Assembly (NCBI GenBank): GCA_015055655.1
Contig: SVHW01000003.1
Span: 1 to 64,000, forward strand
Length of the DNA: 64,000 bases
Direction of reading: 5' to 3'
Source: Clostridiales bacterium
Lineage (GTDB): Bacteria > Bacillota > Clostridia > Christensenellales > Borkfalkiaceae
The position numbers were made by a program, and so were the translations under genes. A model generated the notes under the pieces. That model was not told the DNA's origin and ran no database searches. It worked only from the letters and a program-made list of their open reading frames with translations. Below, in pieces: positions 44,154 to 53,960 of this stretch (its first letter is position 1; each line of letters opens with the position of its first letter).

Positions 44154-44885
44154 TTATTTTTTAAATAATCTTGCGAATTTGGCGCGTTCTTCGCGGCTTG
44201 ACAAACGTTCCAATCCAACACATACCTGCATCCCTACCGTCAGCACTAAAATTATGCCCAAATAATACGCAGCCAGCGTCGCGCCAAACGTATCGAAAAT
44301 ATCTATCATATATATCGAATATTGTCCATAAGGGTCCATACCAAAATAACTCTTATGGAATACGTAATTCAAAAATACGCCAAAGGAAACGATAGCCAAC
44401 AAGAATAAAATCGATTTTACCCAGCGCTCAAAATCCGCCTTTACCTGCCCCGTTAACACCAGATATATCCCAAACAACGAGCAAAGCATATGGCATACCA
44501 TTTCCCCCGTGTACACGAACGTAGCGTCGTATTCGTAATTGACAAGATATTCGTATTGTGGGCTGACGTACAGCGCAACAAGCATACCAAAATTCAAAAA
44601 CGCCAAAACGGCATAGCTATATTCCTTCGTCTTATCGTTCATTAAACACGTCAACGGTATCAACGTAAAACAAAGTGGGCTGATATTCTCTAACGTGTGA
44701 AATCCGTTATCAAGCCAGCCTTTTTGCCACATACCGACGTTCCAGCATAAATAAAACAGTAGGTCGGCGCAAATGAATATCCCATTGAACAGCTTGATAT
44801 TGATTTGATATCGGTATTCGCAAAGAAGTACTAAACTGAAAAAATACAGCACGGTTAAAATCGCCAACACCGTTAACATATTCAT
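44154..44885 (-). CDS. Polytopic membrane protein, YwaF/TMEM164-like
   Basis: The 243-residue protein has about seven membrane helices and conserved-looking HTLENISPLCFTLIPL and GEMVCHMLCSLFGIYL segments with a helix-buried His. This fits the YwaF (TP0381) integral membrane family of unknown role. AAAGGAGG fixes the start. It follows the LRR gene by 18 nt and is probably co-transcribed. Confidence 0.6.
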   Translation of the reverse strand: MNMLTVLAILTVLYFFSLVLLCEYRYQINIKLFNGIFICADLLFYLCWNVGMWQKGWLDNGFHTLENISPLCFTLIPLTCLMNDKTKEYSYAVLAFLNFGMLVALYVSPQYEYLVNYEYDATFVYTGEMVCHMLCSLFGIYLVLTGQVKADFERWVKSILFLLAIVSFGVFLNYVFHKSYFGMDPYGQYSIYMIDIFDTFGATLAAYYLGIILVLTVGMQVCVGLERLSSREERAKFARLFKK

Positions 44886-44903
44886 AACCGTTTTCCTCCT
44901 TTA

Positions 44904-45854
44904 CTAGTTTTCGTCCTTTTTCTCTTCCTTATCTTCACCGTATCCCCAAACGACGTTTTCAACGTCCGCGTACCAATCCTCTTGCCAAGTAATCGGTGGT
45001 TCCGTTAACGTATAAACGTATATTGTACGCTGTTTCTCGTCCGTTTGGTCGCCTTCGCCCCCGTCCGTATTTTCTATAACGTCAAATACGTTGCTCCCCA
45101 TCATTACGACGGTTTCCGGGATAAAAATCTTTTCAAAGCTCGTACAGCCACCAAACGCATTGTCCTCTATCCGTTCCAATCCGTCCGGCAAAACTGCGGC
45201 AGATTTTTCAAAATAGTCTGCCATGTCTTCCTTCGTCATCCCTTCCAACATATCGGTATACAACACGTTTTTCAAATTCACGCAATCCTTAAAGGCGTTT
45301 TCACCGATATGAATTATCGTAGACGGCAACACAATCGTTTCCAAATTCGTACAACCTGCAAACGCATTATCCCCTATGGATAAAATACCGTCCAAAAGAT
45401 ATACGCCCGTAATACGCGTACGGTTCTCAAACGCACCGTTTTGTATCCCCAATACTTTTTTATTCGCTTGATACGCGCCGATATACACCGTGCCCCCTAT
45501 TTCGGGATACGAGCCTGAAATTTCACAGTAATTACTGTTGGAAGAGTTTGTATACGTAATACCTTCCGTCGTTTCGTATTCCCATACGGCTTCTATAACG
45601 AGGTCTTTCGTTATTTCCTTATACGAGGTGCTCCATTTCAAGAAATAGCACCCGTCTCTCGTCACCGTGGGCGGCGAAGCGTCTTTGCCACGCGTTACGC
45701 GCTGCTCGACGTTACCGCTAATCAGCGTACCGCCGTTCAACTCGAAACGAACGGTGTACGATTTCTTGCCCGCCAAAAAAATCAATAGTAAAATAGCGAG
45801 AATCACGATAAATTCCACGCTTAAAATGATGATTAGTTTTAACTTTTTTTTCAT
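44904..45854 (-). CDS. Membrane-anchored leucine-rich repeat (BspA-like) surface protein
   Basis: The 316-residue protein has an N-terminal membrane helix (residues ~7-28). An InlB/Flg_new-type repeat (VRFELNGGTLISG...FLKWS, ~35-85) follows, then LRR_5 repeats of the BspA kind (SIGDNAFAGCTNLETIVLP and similar, ~130-285) and an acidic tail. Such proteins mediate surface binding. The ATG at 45854 is chosen because AGGAGG sits 6 nt before it; an ATG two codons earlier touches the ribosome site directly. Confidence 0.87.
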   Translation of the reverse strand: MKKKLKLIIILSVEFIVILAILLLIFLAGKKSYTVRFELNGGTLISGNVEQRVTRGKDASPPTVTRDGCYFLKWSTSYKEITKDLVIEAVWEYETTEGITYTNSSNSNYCEISGSYPEIGGTVYIGAYQANKKVLGIQNGAFENRTRITGVYLLDGILSIGDNAFAGCTNLETIVLPSTIIHIGENAFKDCVNLKNVLYTDMLEGMTKEDMADYFEKSAAVLPDGLERIEDNAFGGCTSFEKIFIPETVVMMGSNVFDVIENTDGGEGDQTDEKQRTIYVYTLTEPPITWQEDWYADVENVVWGYGEDKEEKKDEN

Positions 45855-45959
45855 AATCATCCTCCTGCATACGTTTATTATATCATACGCAAAAATAAAT
45901 GTCTTTTATTTTTATATACTTTTCTCTATTTATCCATTGGTTTTTTTTGGATAAAATAA

Positions 45960-45993
45960 CGCGCCGCAGATGAAATCCGCGGCGCGACGTTTT
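45960..45993. terminator. Terminator downstream of the GH20 gene
   Basis: CGCGCCGC and GCGGCGCG stem with an internal GAT/ATC pair. It is followed by TTTTTT on the plus strand and TTATTTT on the minus strand. Confidence 0.75.
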
Positions 45994-45996
45994 TTA

Positions 45997-47610
45997 TTAA
46001 GTTACGTTCGTCGTATAAATTTGGTTGTGGATATTCAGCAAAATGCCTTTGATATGCTTAAAGCCAAGCGGCGGCAACAATTCTTCCTCCAATTCGGGGA
46101 TGTTTTCCACCTTGCCGTCGGCGTAATCAATCAAACGCTTTTGACAATGCGCCACACGTTGCATTAAGCCACCCAAACGCTCTGCCTGCACGTCAAACCC
46201 TTGCGGTTTCTTCTCGCGCATCCAACAAATTTCGTACGCGTCGTAGAAAAGCTGCACTCTCTTGATAACTTCCGCGTAATCGGTTTCCGCCAAAGCGCGT
46301 ATCGCTTCCTTGTCGCCTTCCTTGTAAATTCGTCTGGTTTTTACCCCTAACTCGAATTTCACTTCCAATACGTCGGAAAGACAACGAATAGCCTTGAACA
46401 GATAACCCCACTCGGGATGCGATTCGCCTTTTTTCAACGTTTTAGATACTTTGCGGTAGAATTTTTCTGCTTTGCCTTCTTGCACAATCGCGTCAAATAC
46501 GCCTGCAAACGGCGCGCTATACAGCTGCGTTTTAGACGCCGTGTACGTATCCGATTTCCGCTTGGAGTGATATTTATCGGGCATTTGCAACGCTGTAAAC
46601 AGGTGATAATCTATCCCTACGTATTCTTTGAACATCTGTTTGACCAACGGCTCGTTAAAGTTACCTTTGGCAAACTGCGCCACCGCAAAAATGGTAGGCA
46701 GGATACCAAACGGCGAACACTCGCCCCCGTTATCCCCCCAAACGGTGATACAATATTCTTGAATACCTTTTTTACGACACGCCGCAACGGACGCCTCGCA
46801 CGCTTCTATGCTGTAACGGTTATTCGGGCAGAAGCCGAGCCACGCCCAAGCGCCACCGGCAAATACCACGTTGTCCGATAATTTATAGTAATTATCAATT
46901 AACGTTTCGTAAAAAGCAGAGTCGGTATGATAATAATCCCAAGCAATCAAATGCAGATTTTTCGGCACTTGTTTTTTAACCTTTTCCGATTCGTCTTTCG
47001 TGAACTGTGCCGTGCCGCCAAACGCCGCGCGAAGGAACATATCCCCCCACATTTCACACGTGAAACCGTATTTCTCGGCGATTTTTAACACTCTGTTCAA
47101 ATGACGGCGCATAATCTTTTCAGACGGATGCGAGCCGTGTTTGTCTTGATATTTTCCGCGCCCTAATTTGAAAGCCTCGTCCATACCGATGTTTACGGTG
47201 CGGGACGTAAAGCTTTCCGCAAGCGAACGGAACATATTGTCAATCAATTCGTACGTGCGTTTTTCTCCAACGAGCAAAATATCGTCTGCGTCGTTGATTT
47301 TATAATATTCCGCATAACGGAAAATGGAATTCAAATGCGCAAGCGTTTGAATACAGGGAATCAGTTCCACCCCTTTCGATTGCGCATAAGCGTCCATTTC
47401 ACGTAATTCTTCACGCGTATAACGGCCACGCATATATCCAAAATACGGTTCGCCGTCTACCTCGTACGTATCTTCCGTGTATAAACGGATAAAGTTGTAC
47501 CCCAATGCCGACAGGATATCCACCATACGGCAAAAGGAAGCTTTGTTAAGCACTGCGTTGCGTGAACAGTCAATCATCACGCCAAGTTTCTTAAAGGCAT
47601 TGTCCGACAT
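45997..47610 (-). CDS. Intracellular GH20 beta-N-acetylhexosaminidase
   Basis: The 537-residue enzyme has a GH20 TIM barrel starting near residue 8. The catalytic pair Asp144-Glu145 lies in VNIGMDEAF, and the substrate Trp/Asp residues in CEMWGDMF follow. It lacks a signal peptide and the usual N-terminal GH20b domain, like the GH20C group, so it should act in the cytoplasm on imported oligosaccharides ending in GlcNAc or GalNAc. It is the last gene of the sugar-transport operon. The start MSDNAFKKLG follows GGAAAAGG. Confidence 0.88.
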   Translation of the reverse strand: MSDNAFKKLGVMIDCSRNAVLNKASFCRMVDILSALGYNFIRLYTEDTYEVDGEPYFGYMRGRYTREELREMDAYAQSKGVELIPCIQTLAHLNSIFRYAEYYKINDADDILLVGEKRTYELIDNMFRSLAESFTSRTVNIGMDEAFKLGRGKYQDKHGSHPSEKIMRRHLNRVLKIAEKYGFTCEMWGDMFLRAAFGGTAQFTKDESEKVKKQVPKNLHLIAWDYYHTDSAFYETLIDNYYKLSDNVVFAGGAWAWLGFCPNNRYSIEACEASVAACRKKGIQEYCITVWGDNGGECSPFGILPTIFAVAQFAKGNFNEPLVKQMFKEYVGIDYHLFTALQMPDKYHSKRKSDTYTASKTQLYSAPFAGVFDAIVQEGKAEKFYRKVSKTLKKGESHPEWGYLFKAIRCLSDVLEVKFELGVKTRRIYKEGDKEAIRALAETDYAEVIKRVQLFYDAYEICWMREKKPQGFDVQAERLGGLMQRVAHCQKRLIDYADGKVENIPELEEELLPPLGFKHIKGILLNIHNQIYTTNVT

Positions 47611-47690
47611 AATAAAACCTTTTCCTTTCTTAATAACGCAAGAAAAACCGAAAGACAACGAATGTGGCGTTCGGTTTTTCTTCTTAATTT

Positions 47691-48704
47691 TTATACTTCT
47701 ACTACGGGGTACACTTTTTCAAGTGCTTTACGTATAAGGAGCGTAGTGGGCAACGAGATGCACGCCGACATAATACTGAGCGCCGCGCCGTAATATACAC
47801 CACCGCTAGTAATGACGTTCATCATGTTCAAGCCCCAAGTCGTCGTTCCGTGCAAGCCTGTGAAGTCTAACATCAAGGGCTGGTTAACAACGCTGAAAGG
47901 AACCATCCACGTCAATACGATTACCATCGACAACGTCGACCAAGTAACGGGTACTGTAATGTTAAAGAATTCCTGTCTTAAGTTTGCACCGTCCAAGCTT
48001 GCCGCTTCCACCAATTCTTCGGGGATACGCGACATTGCGCCCCAAATCAAGATGGCGTTATAACCAAAGCCGAAATATACGGTGTATATAAACAAACGCA
48101 AGTTCGAACCTTCGTTAATCATCCAACCGTACGTTTCTTCAAAGCCAAGCAACCAGTTGAGCGCTTTTGCCAAAACACCGCTTTGTTGAATATCCATAAT
48201 GGATTCCCAATAAACGGCAAGGATAGACGCCGGCAAAATGTTGGGCATATACAAAAGAACAACCGCAAGTTTGCTTCCGGGTACTTTCTTGTAGATGAAG
48301 AAAGATACGAAGATGGAAATAGGCACGGAGATGAACATTACGAGGAACAAATAGGAAATGGAGTTCAATAACACCCCTTTCATCGTAATGCCGCGCGATA
48401 CGTTGTTAAAGTCGCGGAAAAACGTCTTAAAGTTGTCAAATTTAACAAATTTCAACGACGGTATTTGCGTTACCGGGTCCAACTTCATATCCATAAAGGC
48501 ATAGACGATACCACCAAAGTTACCGTAAACAACGAAAATTGCAAACGTTACCAAAGGAAGGAACAACAGGCAAATGATAAATATTTTTACCCCTAAAGGA
48601 TTTCCGTATTTACCACGCGGTTTCTTTTTCTTCGGCGGTTCTTCTACAACCGCCTCCGTCGACTCTGCCACGTTTACGTTTTCCAAAAATTCATTATTTT
48701 CCAT
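47691..48704 (-). CDS. ABC sugar transporter permease (MalF/UgpA type)
   Basis: The 337-residue permease has six membrane helices and the EAA loop (EELVEAASLDGANLRQEFFNIT), which contacts an ATPase. The N-terminal 35 residues are cytoplasmic and basic. It pairs with the MalG-type permease upstream. The order in the operon is malG-type, lipoprotein, binding protein, malF-type, GH20. Confidence 0.93.
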   Translation of the reverse strand: MENNEFLENVNVAESTEAVVEEPPKKKKPRGKYGNPLGVKIFIICLLFLPLVTFAIFVVYGNFGGIVYAFMDMKLDPVTQIPSLKFVKFDNFKTFFRDFNNVSRGITMKGVLLNSISYLFLVMFISVPISIFVSFFIYKKVPGSKLAVVLLYMPNILPASILAVYWESIMDIQQSGVLAKALNWLLGFEETYGWMINEGSNLRLFIYTVYFGFGYNAILIWGAMSRIPEELVEAASLDGANLRQEFFNITVPVTWSTLSMVIVLTWMVPFSVVNQPLMLDFTGLHGTTTWGLNMMNVITSGGVYYGAALSIMSACISLPTTLLIRKALEKVYPVVEV

Positions 48705-48761
48705 AATAATTTTTCCTTATTTTTTTTCTTACTCTTAATTGGTTGTGATACGTAGCTTTTA

Positions 48762-50303
48762 TTAGTTAAGGTACGTCGCCTTCCAGTTATTTGCGCTGAA
48801 ATCCCAATAACCTTTTACTTTTTCCGTTTCACGTGCTGCAGCGCCGTTTACCGATTGTCTTGCTTTTGCAAGCGAACCTGCGTTGATGATGTTCGTTACG
48901 ATATGTTCGCCTGCGCCACCAAACATCGTGGGAGCTAAAATACCAGCCATCTTCGCCGTCGAAATTTCGTATACCATCTTCGTAGGTTTATCTTCCGTTC
49001 CCTTATAGTAATCGTATACTTGTTTGGAGAACGCGCCCTTGTTCGTCGTCGTGTCAATTTCCAATTCCGGCGTGAACGTCATAGGACGGCTGATACCGGT
49101 GTTTTCTTGTACGAACGCTTCCAAGCTGCTCAAGGAATACAATTCCTTCAAGAAGAGTTTTGCGCCTTCTTGTTCGTCGCTGCGCGAAGGCACTACCAAA
49201 GAGTTAGAACCAAGCGAATAACGTACGTTAGAGGAATCGTTACCCTTATTATCTTTCTTGTTGTTGTTGATGTGAGGCATACCGAAGAAACCGTATTGGA
49301 ACTTATCGCCCAAGCCGTCCAATCTCGAAGCTTCTTCCGTGGGCAACCAAGAACCGCAGATATACATCGCTGCTTTCGGGTTTGCCGCGATAAATCTTTG
49401 TTGCGCTACTTTCGCCGTCATTGCGTTACTGCCGCTTAATGCGTAAGATTTGCCGTTCTTTGCGCCCCAAAGCAATCTTGCAAGCGTATCGTACGCCTTT
49501 TGTCTGCCCGTTTCCGTATTCTTGTGGTTTTCCCACGTATCGTATTTATGGAAGGTATTTACCATATAATCGTAACCGTAGTATTCGATAAACCATTGGT
49601 TACACGTATTCATAACGTAACCGTCGTTTGCACCGCAATATACAAGGGGAGCAACGTCGTTTGACGTCGAGGCGTCCGTATTCATAGAAAGCCCCAAGAT
49701 TTGGTCGCAAAGCGCAAAGAATTCCGTCATCGTTTCAGGGATTTCTAAATTATGTTCGTCGAAGAATTTCTTATTGTAAACCACACCGTTTGCGCAGTTA
49801 TCTTGCCAAGGAATACCGTACCATTTTGCGCTATCGCCAGCGCCCAATCTTCTAAATTCGATATGCGCTTCGGGAATAGCGTCCTTAATCTTCATATCGT
49901 GGTCGGGCATATCTTCGTTCATCAAACCGGTTAAATCTGCCAATTTGCCGTTTGCCGCAAGTACGCGATAATCGGTGTCGCTGATAAGCGCAACGTCTGC
50001 TTCACAGGTATCGTTGTTAAGTTCTTGTTTCAATTTTTCGAACATACCTGCGTCCGAATAAATGTTAACCTTATAATCGGTATATTTTTCGCAGAACGTA
50101 TCCGCCGCCTTTTGAATCCAACCGTCGCCGTAACCTGCTGCGTAGCTGTAAATATTCAATTCGTGCGAAGCATTTGCGTTACCTGCACCGCCGCTGGGTT
50201 TTTGACCACCCGTAGGGTCGTCACCGCAAGAAGCAAACATAGGGACCGTCAGGGCGCTTGCAAGAGCAAGCGCACCGATTTTCAATAAGATATTTTTCTT
50301 CAT
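48762..50303 (-). CDS. Extracellular sugar-binding lipoprotein of an ABC transporter
   Basis: The 513-residue family-1-like solute-binding protein has a lipobox ending FASC (Cys26), followed by a Gly/Ser-rich linker and two lobes (LNIYSYAAGYGDGWIQ...; GIPWQDNCANGVVYNKKFF). It is longer than usual maltose-binding proteins, as for those binding larger oligosaccharides. It lies between the two permease genes with the same orientation. AAGGAG precedes the ATG. Confidence 0.93.
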   Translation of the reverse strand: MKKNILLKIGALALASALTVPMFASCGDDPTGGQKPSGGAGNANASHELNIYSYAAGYGDGWIQKAADTFCEKYTDYKVNIYSDAGMFEKLKQELNNDTCEADVALISDTDYRVLAANGKLADLTGLMNEDMPDHDMKIKDAIPEAHIEFRRLGAGDSAKWYGIPWQDNCANGVVYNKKFFDEHNLEIPETMTEFFALCDQILGLSMNTDASTSNDVAPLVYCGANDGYVMNTCNQWFIEYYGYDYMVNTFHKYDTWENHKNTETGRQKAYDTLARLLWGAKNGKSYALSGSNAMTAKVAQQRFIAANPKAAMYICGSWLPTEEASRLDGLGDKFQYGFFGMPHINNNKKDNKGNDSSNVRYSLGSNSLVVPSRSDEQEGAKLFLKELYSLSSLEAFVQENTGISRPMTFTPELEIDTTTNKGAFSKQVYDYYKGTEDKPTKMVYEISTAKMAGILAPTMFGGAGEHIVTNIINAGSLAKARQSVNGAAARETEKVKGYWDFSANNWKATYLN

Positions 50304-50330
50304 ACAATTTTTCTCCTTCTATCTTAATTT

Positions 50331-51935
50331 TTAAGCTTTGTTTGCAACGATAAAGAAACCGTCGCCAACAGGGATTTCAAACGTCGTCGCACCGTTCGTC
50401 AAGTTCACCGTTTCGGGTTGACAACCTTTTGCGGGTTTGTAGATGGTAAGCGAAGTTACGTCAGATGCAAACTTAAGCGTTACCGTTGCGTTTACTTCCG
50501 CTGCGATGGAAGGGTCGTCTAACGCGTCTAAGATATAACCACTCATTGCCGCGCCGTTTACGTCGCTTGCGTTAGCAACCATATACGCGTGCTTAGTCGC
50601 GTCTTCGTCGCCTACGAATTGACCGATAAGGATTTCTTGCGTCGTTGTAATTTCTGCAATATCCATATAGCTTCTCGTTTCATAGCCGTCTAATTCGCTC
50701 AACAAACCGCTTCTGCTCTTGCCGTTGGGCGTCCAGCCAGCAGCGTGTTCCCAATTGTAAGAAAGATATACGTCTTCCATTGCCTTGATGTCAGCAATCG
50801 TATCTTGTACCCAGTAGTACAAATCCATCTTATTGCCGGCTCTATCTACGATAGCGTCGGTGATTGCCGCGTTACCGCCGCCAGTCGTCGCCATGTGCGG
50901 CCAGTAGTTGAACGTTTGTACACCCATAATACCGAACGCCATAGAGGTATATACCTGCCACGACCATTGTTGCGAATAGAGCATTTGCGACTTATGTTCG
51001 AAGCCCATCGTTTGCAAATAGATATAGAAAGGAACGTCCCAACCATACTTATCTTCCAACGCCTTTGCGTTTTGCGCGCCTACGGCAAGGTTGTAGAAGA
51101 AGCCGTCCAAATACGAGCCGTCTTCCATCAAGCAGTAATGGTCGTAACTTACAACGTAAGGGTTAACGATTTCGCAGAAACGAGCCACGTAATCGTCGTA
51201 CGTTTGATAGCCGGGTTGACCTGCCAAGCTGCCGAAAAGTTGTTCGTCGGAAGCGTATTCAGGCAACAAGTTTACGTAGAATTCGTATTCGGGATAGTTA
51301 TCTTCAAACCAGTCTTGCGCGGCAGCAATTGCGGGGAATTTCGTCGCGTCAGGTTCGTCGCAACCGAAGATACCTGCAAACGAATCGTACGACGTGAATT
51401 TCGCATAGTGCGCTTTGATATTTTCTTGGTTGTTAAGAATTTTATTTCTGGCTTCTTGATACGTACCGCCTTGGCTGCTTAAATAGCCCAAGGAATCGGA
51501 ATCTTGGTTGTCGGTGTTACCAAGCAAAATCTTAACCCCTGCCTTTTCTGCGTTGGCAAGCGAAGTTTGCTTGTCTTCGTCCGTGATATCGTAGTGGATA
51601 GGTTGCGCGTAACCGAACCCGCACTCTGCCATCGTTTGCCAGTTGGCTTCCGTGTTATAATCGGGGTTGTCAAAATACGGCGTATTTTCCATACCCACGC
51701 CTTCATTGGGGGGCGTGCTGTACGCAACCCAACGGAATTCGTCGGGAATTTGGAAATACGAAGGACGAGTAATTTCGTTGCCCTCTACGTCCGTTGCGTC
51801 GTTAACGTTGCCACCGCCTACTTGTAAAGCGTCTTTGTCTTTGCCTTTATCTGCGCTATCGCCGCAAGCTGCCAAAGGTGCAACCATAAACAACGAACAG
51901 AGCAAAAGTGATAAACTCTTCTTTAATACTTTCAT
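50331..51935 (-). CDS. Lipoprotein with a putative TIM-barrel glycosidase domain (uncharacterised)
   Basis: The 534-residue protein has a lipobox LAAC (Cys24) and residues ~60-440 that look like a (beta/alpha)8 barrel. Asp193-Glu194 in FGCDEPDA and VSYDHYCLM, FYIYLQTMGF and MAFGIMGVQTFNYWP are arranged as in clan GH-A. A small beta-domain closes the C-terminus. The same motif order occurs in the last ~480 residues of the 1894-residue protein at 53961. I cannot match either to a named GH family. ATG 51935 is preferred over one three codons earlier, which abuts AAGGAGG. Confidence 0.7.
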   Translation of the reverse strand: MKVLKKSLSLLLCSLFMVAPLAACGDSADKGKDKDALQVGGGNVNDATDVEGNEITRPSYFQIPDEFRWVAYSTPPNEGVGMENTPYFDNPDYNTEANWQTMAECGFGYAQPIHYDITDEDKQTSLANAEKAGVKILLGNTDNQDSDSLGYLSSQGGTYQEARNKILNNQENIKAHYAKFTSYDSFAGIFGCDEPDATKFPAIAAAQDWFEDNYPEYEFYVNLLPEYASDEQLFGSLAGQPGYQTYDDYVARFCEIVNPYVVSYDHYCLMEDGSYLDGFFYNLAVGAQNAKALEDKYGWDVPFYIYLQTMGFEHKSQMLYSQQWSWQVYTSMAFGIMGVQTFNYWPHMATTGGGNAAITDAIVDRAGNKMDLYYWVQDTIADIKAMEDVYLSYNWEHAAGWTPNGKSRSGLLSELDGYETRSYMDIAEITTTQEILIGQFVGDEDATKHAYMVANASDVNGAAMSGYILDALDDPSIAAEVNATVTLKFASDVTSLTIYKPAKGCQPETVNLTNGATTFEIPVGDGFFIVANKA

Positions 51936-51955
51936 TTTTTTCATCCTCCTTATTT

Positions 51956-52828
51956 TTAGCCTTTTAAGCCGCCTGCTGCCGTATTAGATATAATCGTATC
52001 TCTCATCGTAATGAATAGCACGACGAGAGGTATGATACAAAGTACCATGATGGCGCACATCGTAGGCATAATTCTTCCCTCAGGTTCGTTGTTCAGCTTA
52101 TACATACCGAACGCAATCGTAGGCTTGGAAGGCAAGTACATGAACGTCGTATAGTAGTTGTTCCAAGAACCGATTGCCGACATAACGACCATCATACCGA
52201 TAACGCCCTTAATCATGGGCACCATAATCTGCACCATAATACGCAGTTCGCTTGCGCCGTCAATCTTTGCCGCTTCCGCATACGTGCCGGAAATCGATTT
52301 GAATTGACCGTACACGATAAGGAACATCAGCCCGAAGGGGTTCAACCCTGGCCACATAACGCCCCACGTATTCCATAAATGGGTTTTTTGGAAAAATCTA
52401 TAAACCGTCGCCGCCGAACCAAAGTCGGGGAAAACAAGCGCGCCAACGCCGATGCTGACGATAAGCTCTTTCCCACGGAACTGGAATCTCGCGCAAGCGT
52501 ACGCCGTACATACCGTTGCAAATACGCCAAGTGCCGTACCGATACCCGTCATAAGAATAGAGTTCCAGTATAATTGCCAAATGGGGGCCGTCTTTTCTGC
52601 GGCAACCGAAGAGGCTTTGACGTAGTTTTCAAACGTCCATTTTCGGGGTATCCCGAAAACGTTGCCGTTTACCCAAAGTTCTTCACCACCGCTATAATCC
52701 ATTTCCGTCTTAAACGAGTTGATTAGCAAGTACCAGCAAGGTATCAGCATTGATAACGCGTAAATCGTCAATACTATACCAATACTCCAGTACAAGATTT
52801 TTCGCTTGTTTACCTTTGATTTAGCCAT
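51956..52828 (-). CDS. ABC sugar transporter permease (MalG type)
   Basis: The 290-residue permease has six membrane segments and the EAA loop (TYAEAAKIDGASELRIMVQI). It is the first gene of the five-gene operon, divergent from the AraC regulator. No ATPase gene lies in the window, so a shared MsmX-like ATPase elsewhere is needed. Confidence 0.93.
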   Translation of the reverse strand: MAKSKVNKRKILYWSIGIVLTIYALSMLIPCWYLLINSFKTEMDYSGGEELWVNGNVFGIPRKWTFENYVKASSVAAEKTAPIWQLYWNSILMTGIGTALGVFATVCTAYACARFQFRGKELIVSIGVGALVFPDFGSAATVYRFFQKTHLWNTWGVMWPGLNPFGLMFLIVYGQFKSISGTYAEAAKIDGASELRIMVQIMVPMIKGVIGMMVVMSAIGSWNNYYTTFMYLPSKPTIAFGMYKLNNEPEGRIMPTMCAIMVLCIIPLVVLFITMRDTIISNTAAGGLKG

Positions 52829-52863
52829 ATTTTTAAATCTCCATAGATTTTTTTTGTCGAATT

Positions 52864-52892
52864 TTTGTATTTTCGTTGCTTTTTTTTGTAAA
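52864..52892 (-). promoter_or_regulatory. Candidate promoter of the sugar operon
   Basis: On the minus strand, TTTACA (52887-52892), 17 nt and TACAAA (52864-52869). Its -35 lies inside the spacer of the AraC promoter on the other strand, so the two promoters overlap and probably exclude each other. Confidence 0.5.
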
Positions 52893-52904
52893 ATGTGTTA
52901 TAAT
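52876..52904 (+). promoter_or_regulatory. Promoter of the AraC-type regulator
   Basis: TTGCTT (52876-52881), 17 nt and TATAAT (52899-52904), about 40 nt before the start codon. Confidence 0.65.
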
Positions 52905-52943
52905 CGGTCTATTCGAAAAAACACAAAACAAAGGAAGAGCCAT

Positions 52944-53900
52944 ATGAACAACTTTTTAGAAGTAGAACATAGCGTTTCGGTATATCATTTTCAAGACGTA
53001 CTGCGAAACCGATTCCACATCCACGCGGATTTGTATAAGCAAATCCAAGCCATTGCATATTTTCACGAAAACGATTTTCCGTTACATATGCACTCCCACT
53101 CCTTTTACGAAATCAATATCGTAACGGCAGGTGAAGGAACGCACTATTTAGGGGAGAACAGCTTTCCCGTCAAGACGGGGGACGTGTTCATTATCCCACC
53201 TGATTTTAAGCACGGATATGAAGAAACGAAGAAACTCACCGTATTCCATGTCGCGCTTAGTGGCGAATTTTTCAAAAAATATACGCCGCTGCTGAAAGAA
53301 ACGTACGGGTTCTCTTTGTTATTCCAAATCGAACCTAACCTTCGCGCAGAAAATAATTTCAAACTTTTCCCCACCATCCCACAAAACGATTTTGTCTATC
53401 TGTTGTATGAGATGAACCAGCTTGCCCAACTTAGCCTTTTGGCAGAATCAGGTACGCTGTACGAAACGAATAAACATTTCAAAATACTGAATATGATTGC
53501 CGATTTTGCTAAAATCATGGCCGCGAACGAGTTAAAAACTGCCAAAAACGTTTTTATCGATACGCCCAGCCTTTTGAAAGCAATCACCTTTATCGAACAG
53601 AACTATAACGGAAGCTTTACCATTACCGACCTTTGCAAAATTGCAAACATGTCCCGTTCTTCTTTGTTGAAACAATTTTCAATGCTGTGTAAATGCTCTC
53701 CTGCGAACTACCTTATGCGTATCCGCATCGAAAAGTCTTGCGAGCTGCTTCGCTCCACCACCCACTCGATTGCGCGTATCGCGCAAGATTGCGGATTTTA
53801 CGATAGTTCCCATTTCACCAAGAGTTTTTTCCAAGTGATGAAAGAGCTTCCTAAGGATTACCGTAACCGTTTTAAACACGTATTACTTGCAACCCGTTAA
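52944..53900 (+). CDS. AraC-family transcriptional regulator
   Basis: The 318-residue protein has an N-terminal cupin-like sensor domain (HMHSHSFYEINIVTAGEGTH, ~residues 50-120) and a C-terminal double HTH (TITDLCKIANMSRSSLLKQF and IARIAQDCGFYDSSHFTKSF). Adjacent and divergent placement makes it the likely activator of the sugar operon, responding to an imported sugar. AAGGAAGA precedes the ATG at 52944. Confidence 0.92.
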   Translation: MNNFLEVEHSVSVYHFQDVLRNRFHIHADLYKQIQAIAYFHENDFPLHMHSHSFYEINIVTAGEGTHYLGENSFPVKTGDVFIIPPDFKHGYEETKKLTVFHVALSGEFFKKYTPLLKETYGFSLLFQIEPNLRAENNFKLFPTIPQNDFVYLLYEMNQLAQLSLLAESGTLYETNKHFKILNMIADFAKIMAANELKTAKNVFIDTPSLLKAITFIEQNYNGSFTITDLCKIANMSRSSLLKQFSMLCKCSPANYLMRIRIEKSCELLRSTTHSIARIAQDCGFYDSSHFTKSFFQVMKELPKDYRNRFKHVLLATR

Positions 53901-53916
53901 GTTTTCGGGTTTCCCC

Positions 53917-53948
53917 ACGCCGCGGCGGATAACGCCGCGGCGTTTTTT
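53917..53948 (+). terminator. Terminator of the AraC gene
   Basis: ACGCCGCGGCG-GATAA-CGCCGCGGCGT followed by TTTTTT. Confidence 0.92.
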
Positions 53949-53960
53949 TATGTTTTTTTA

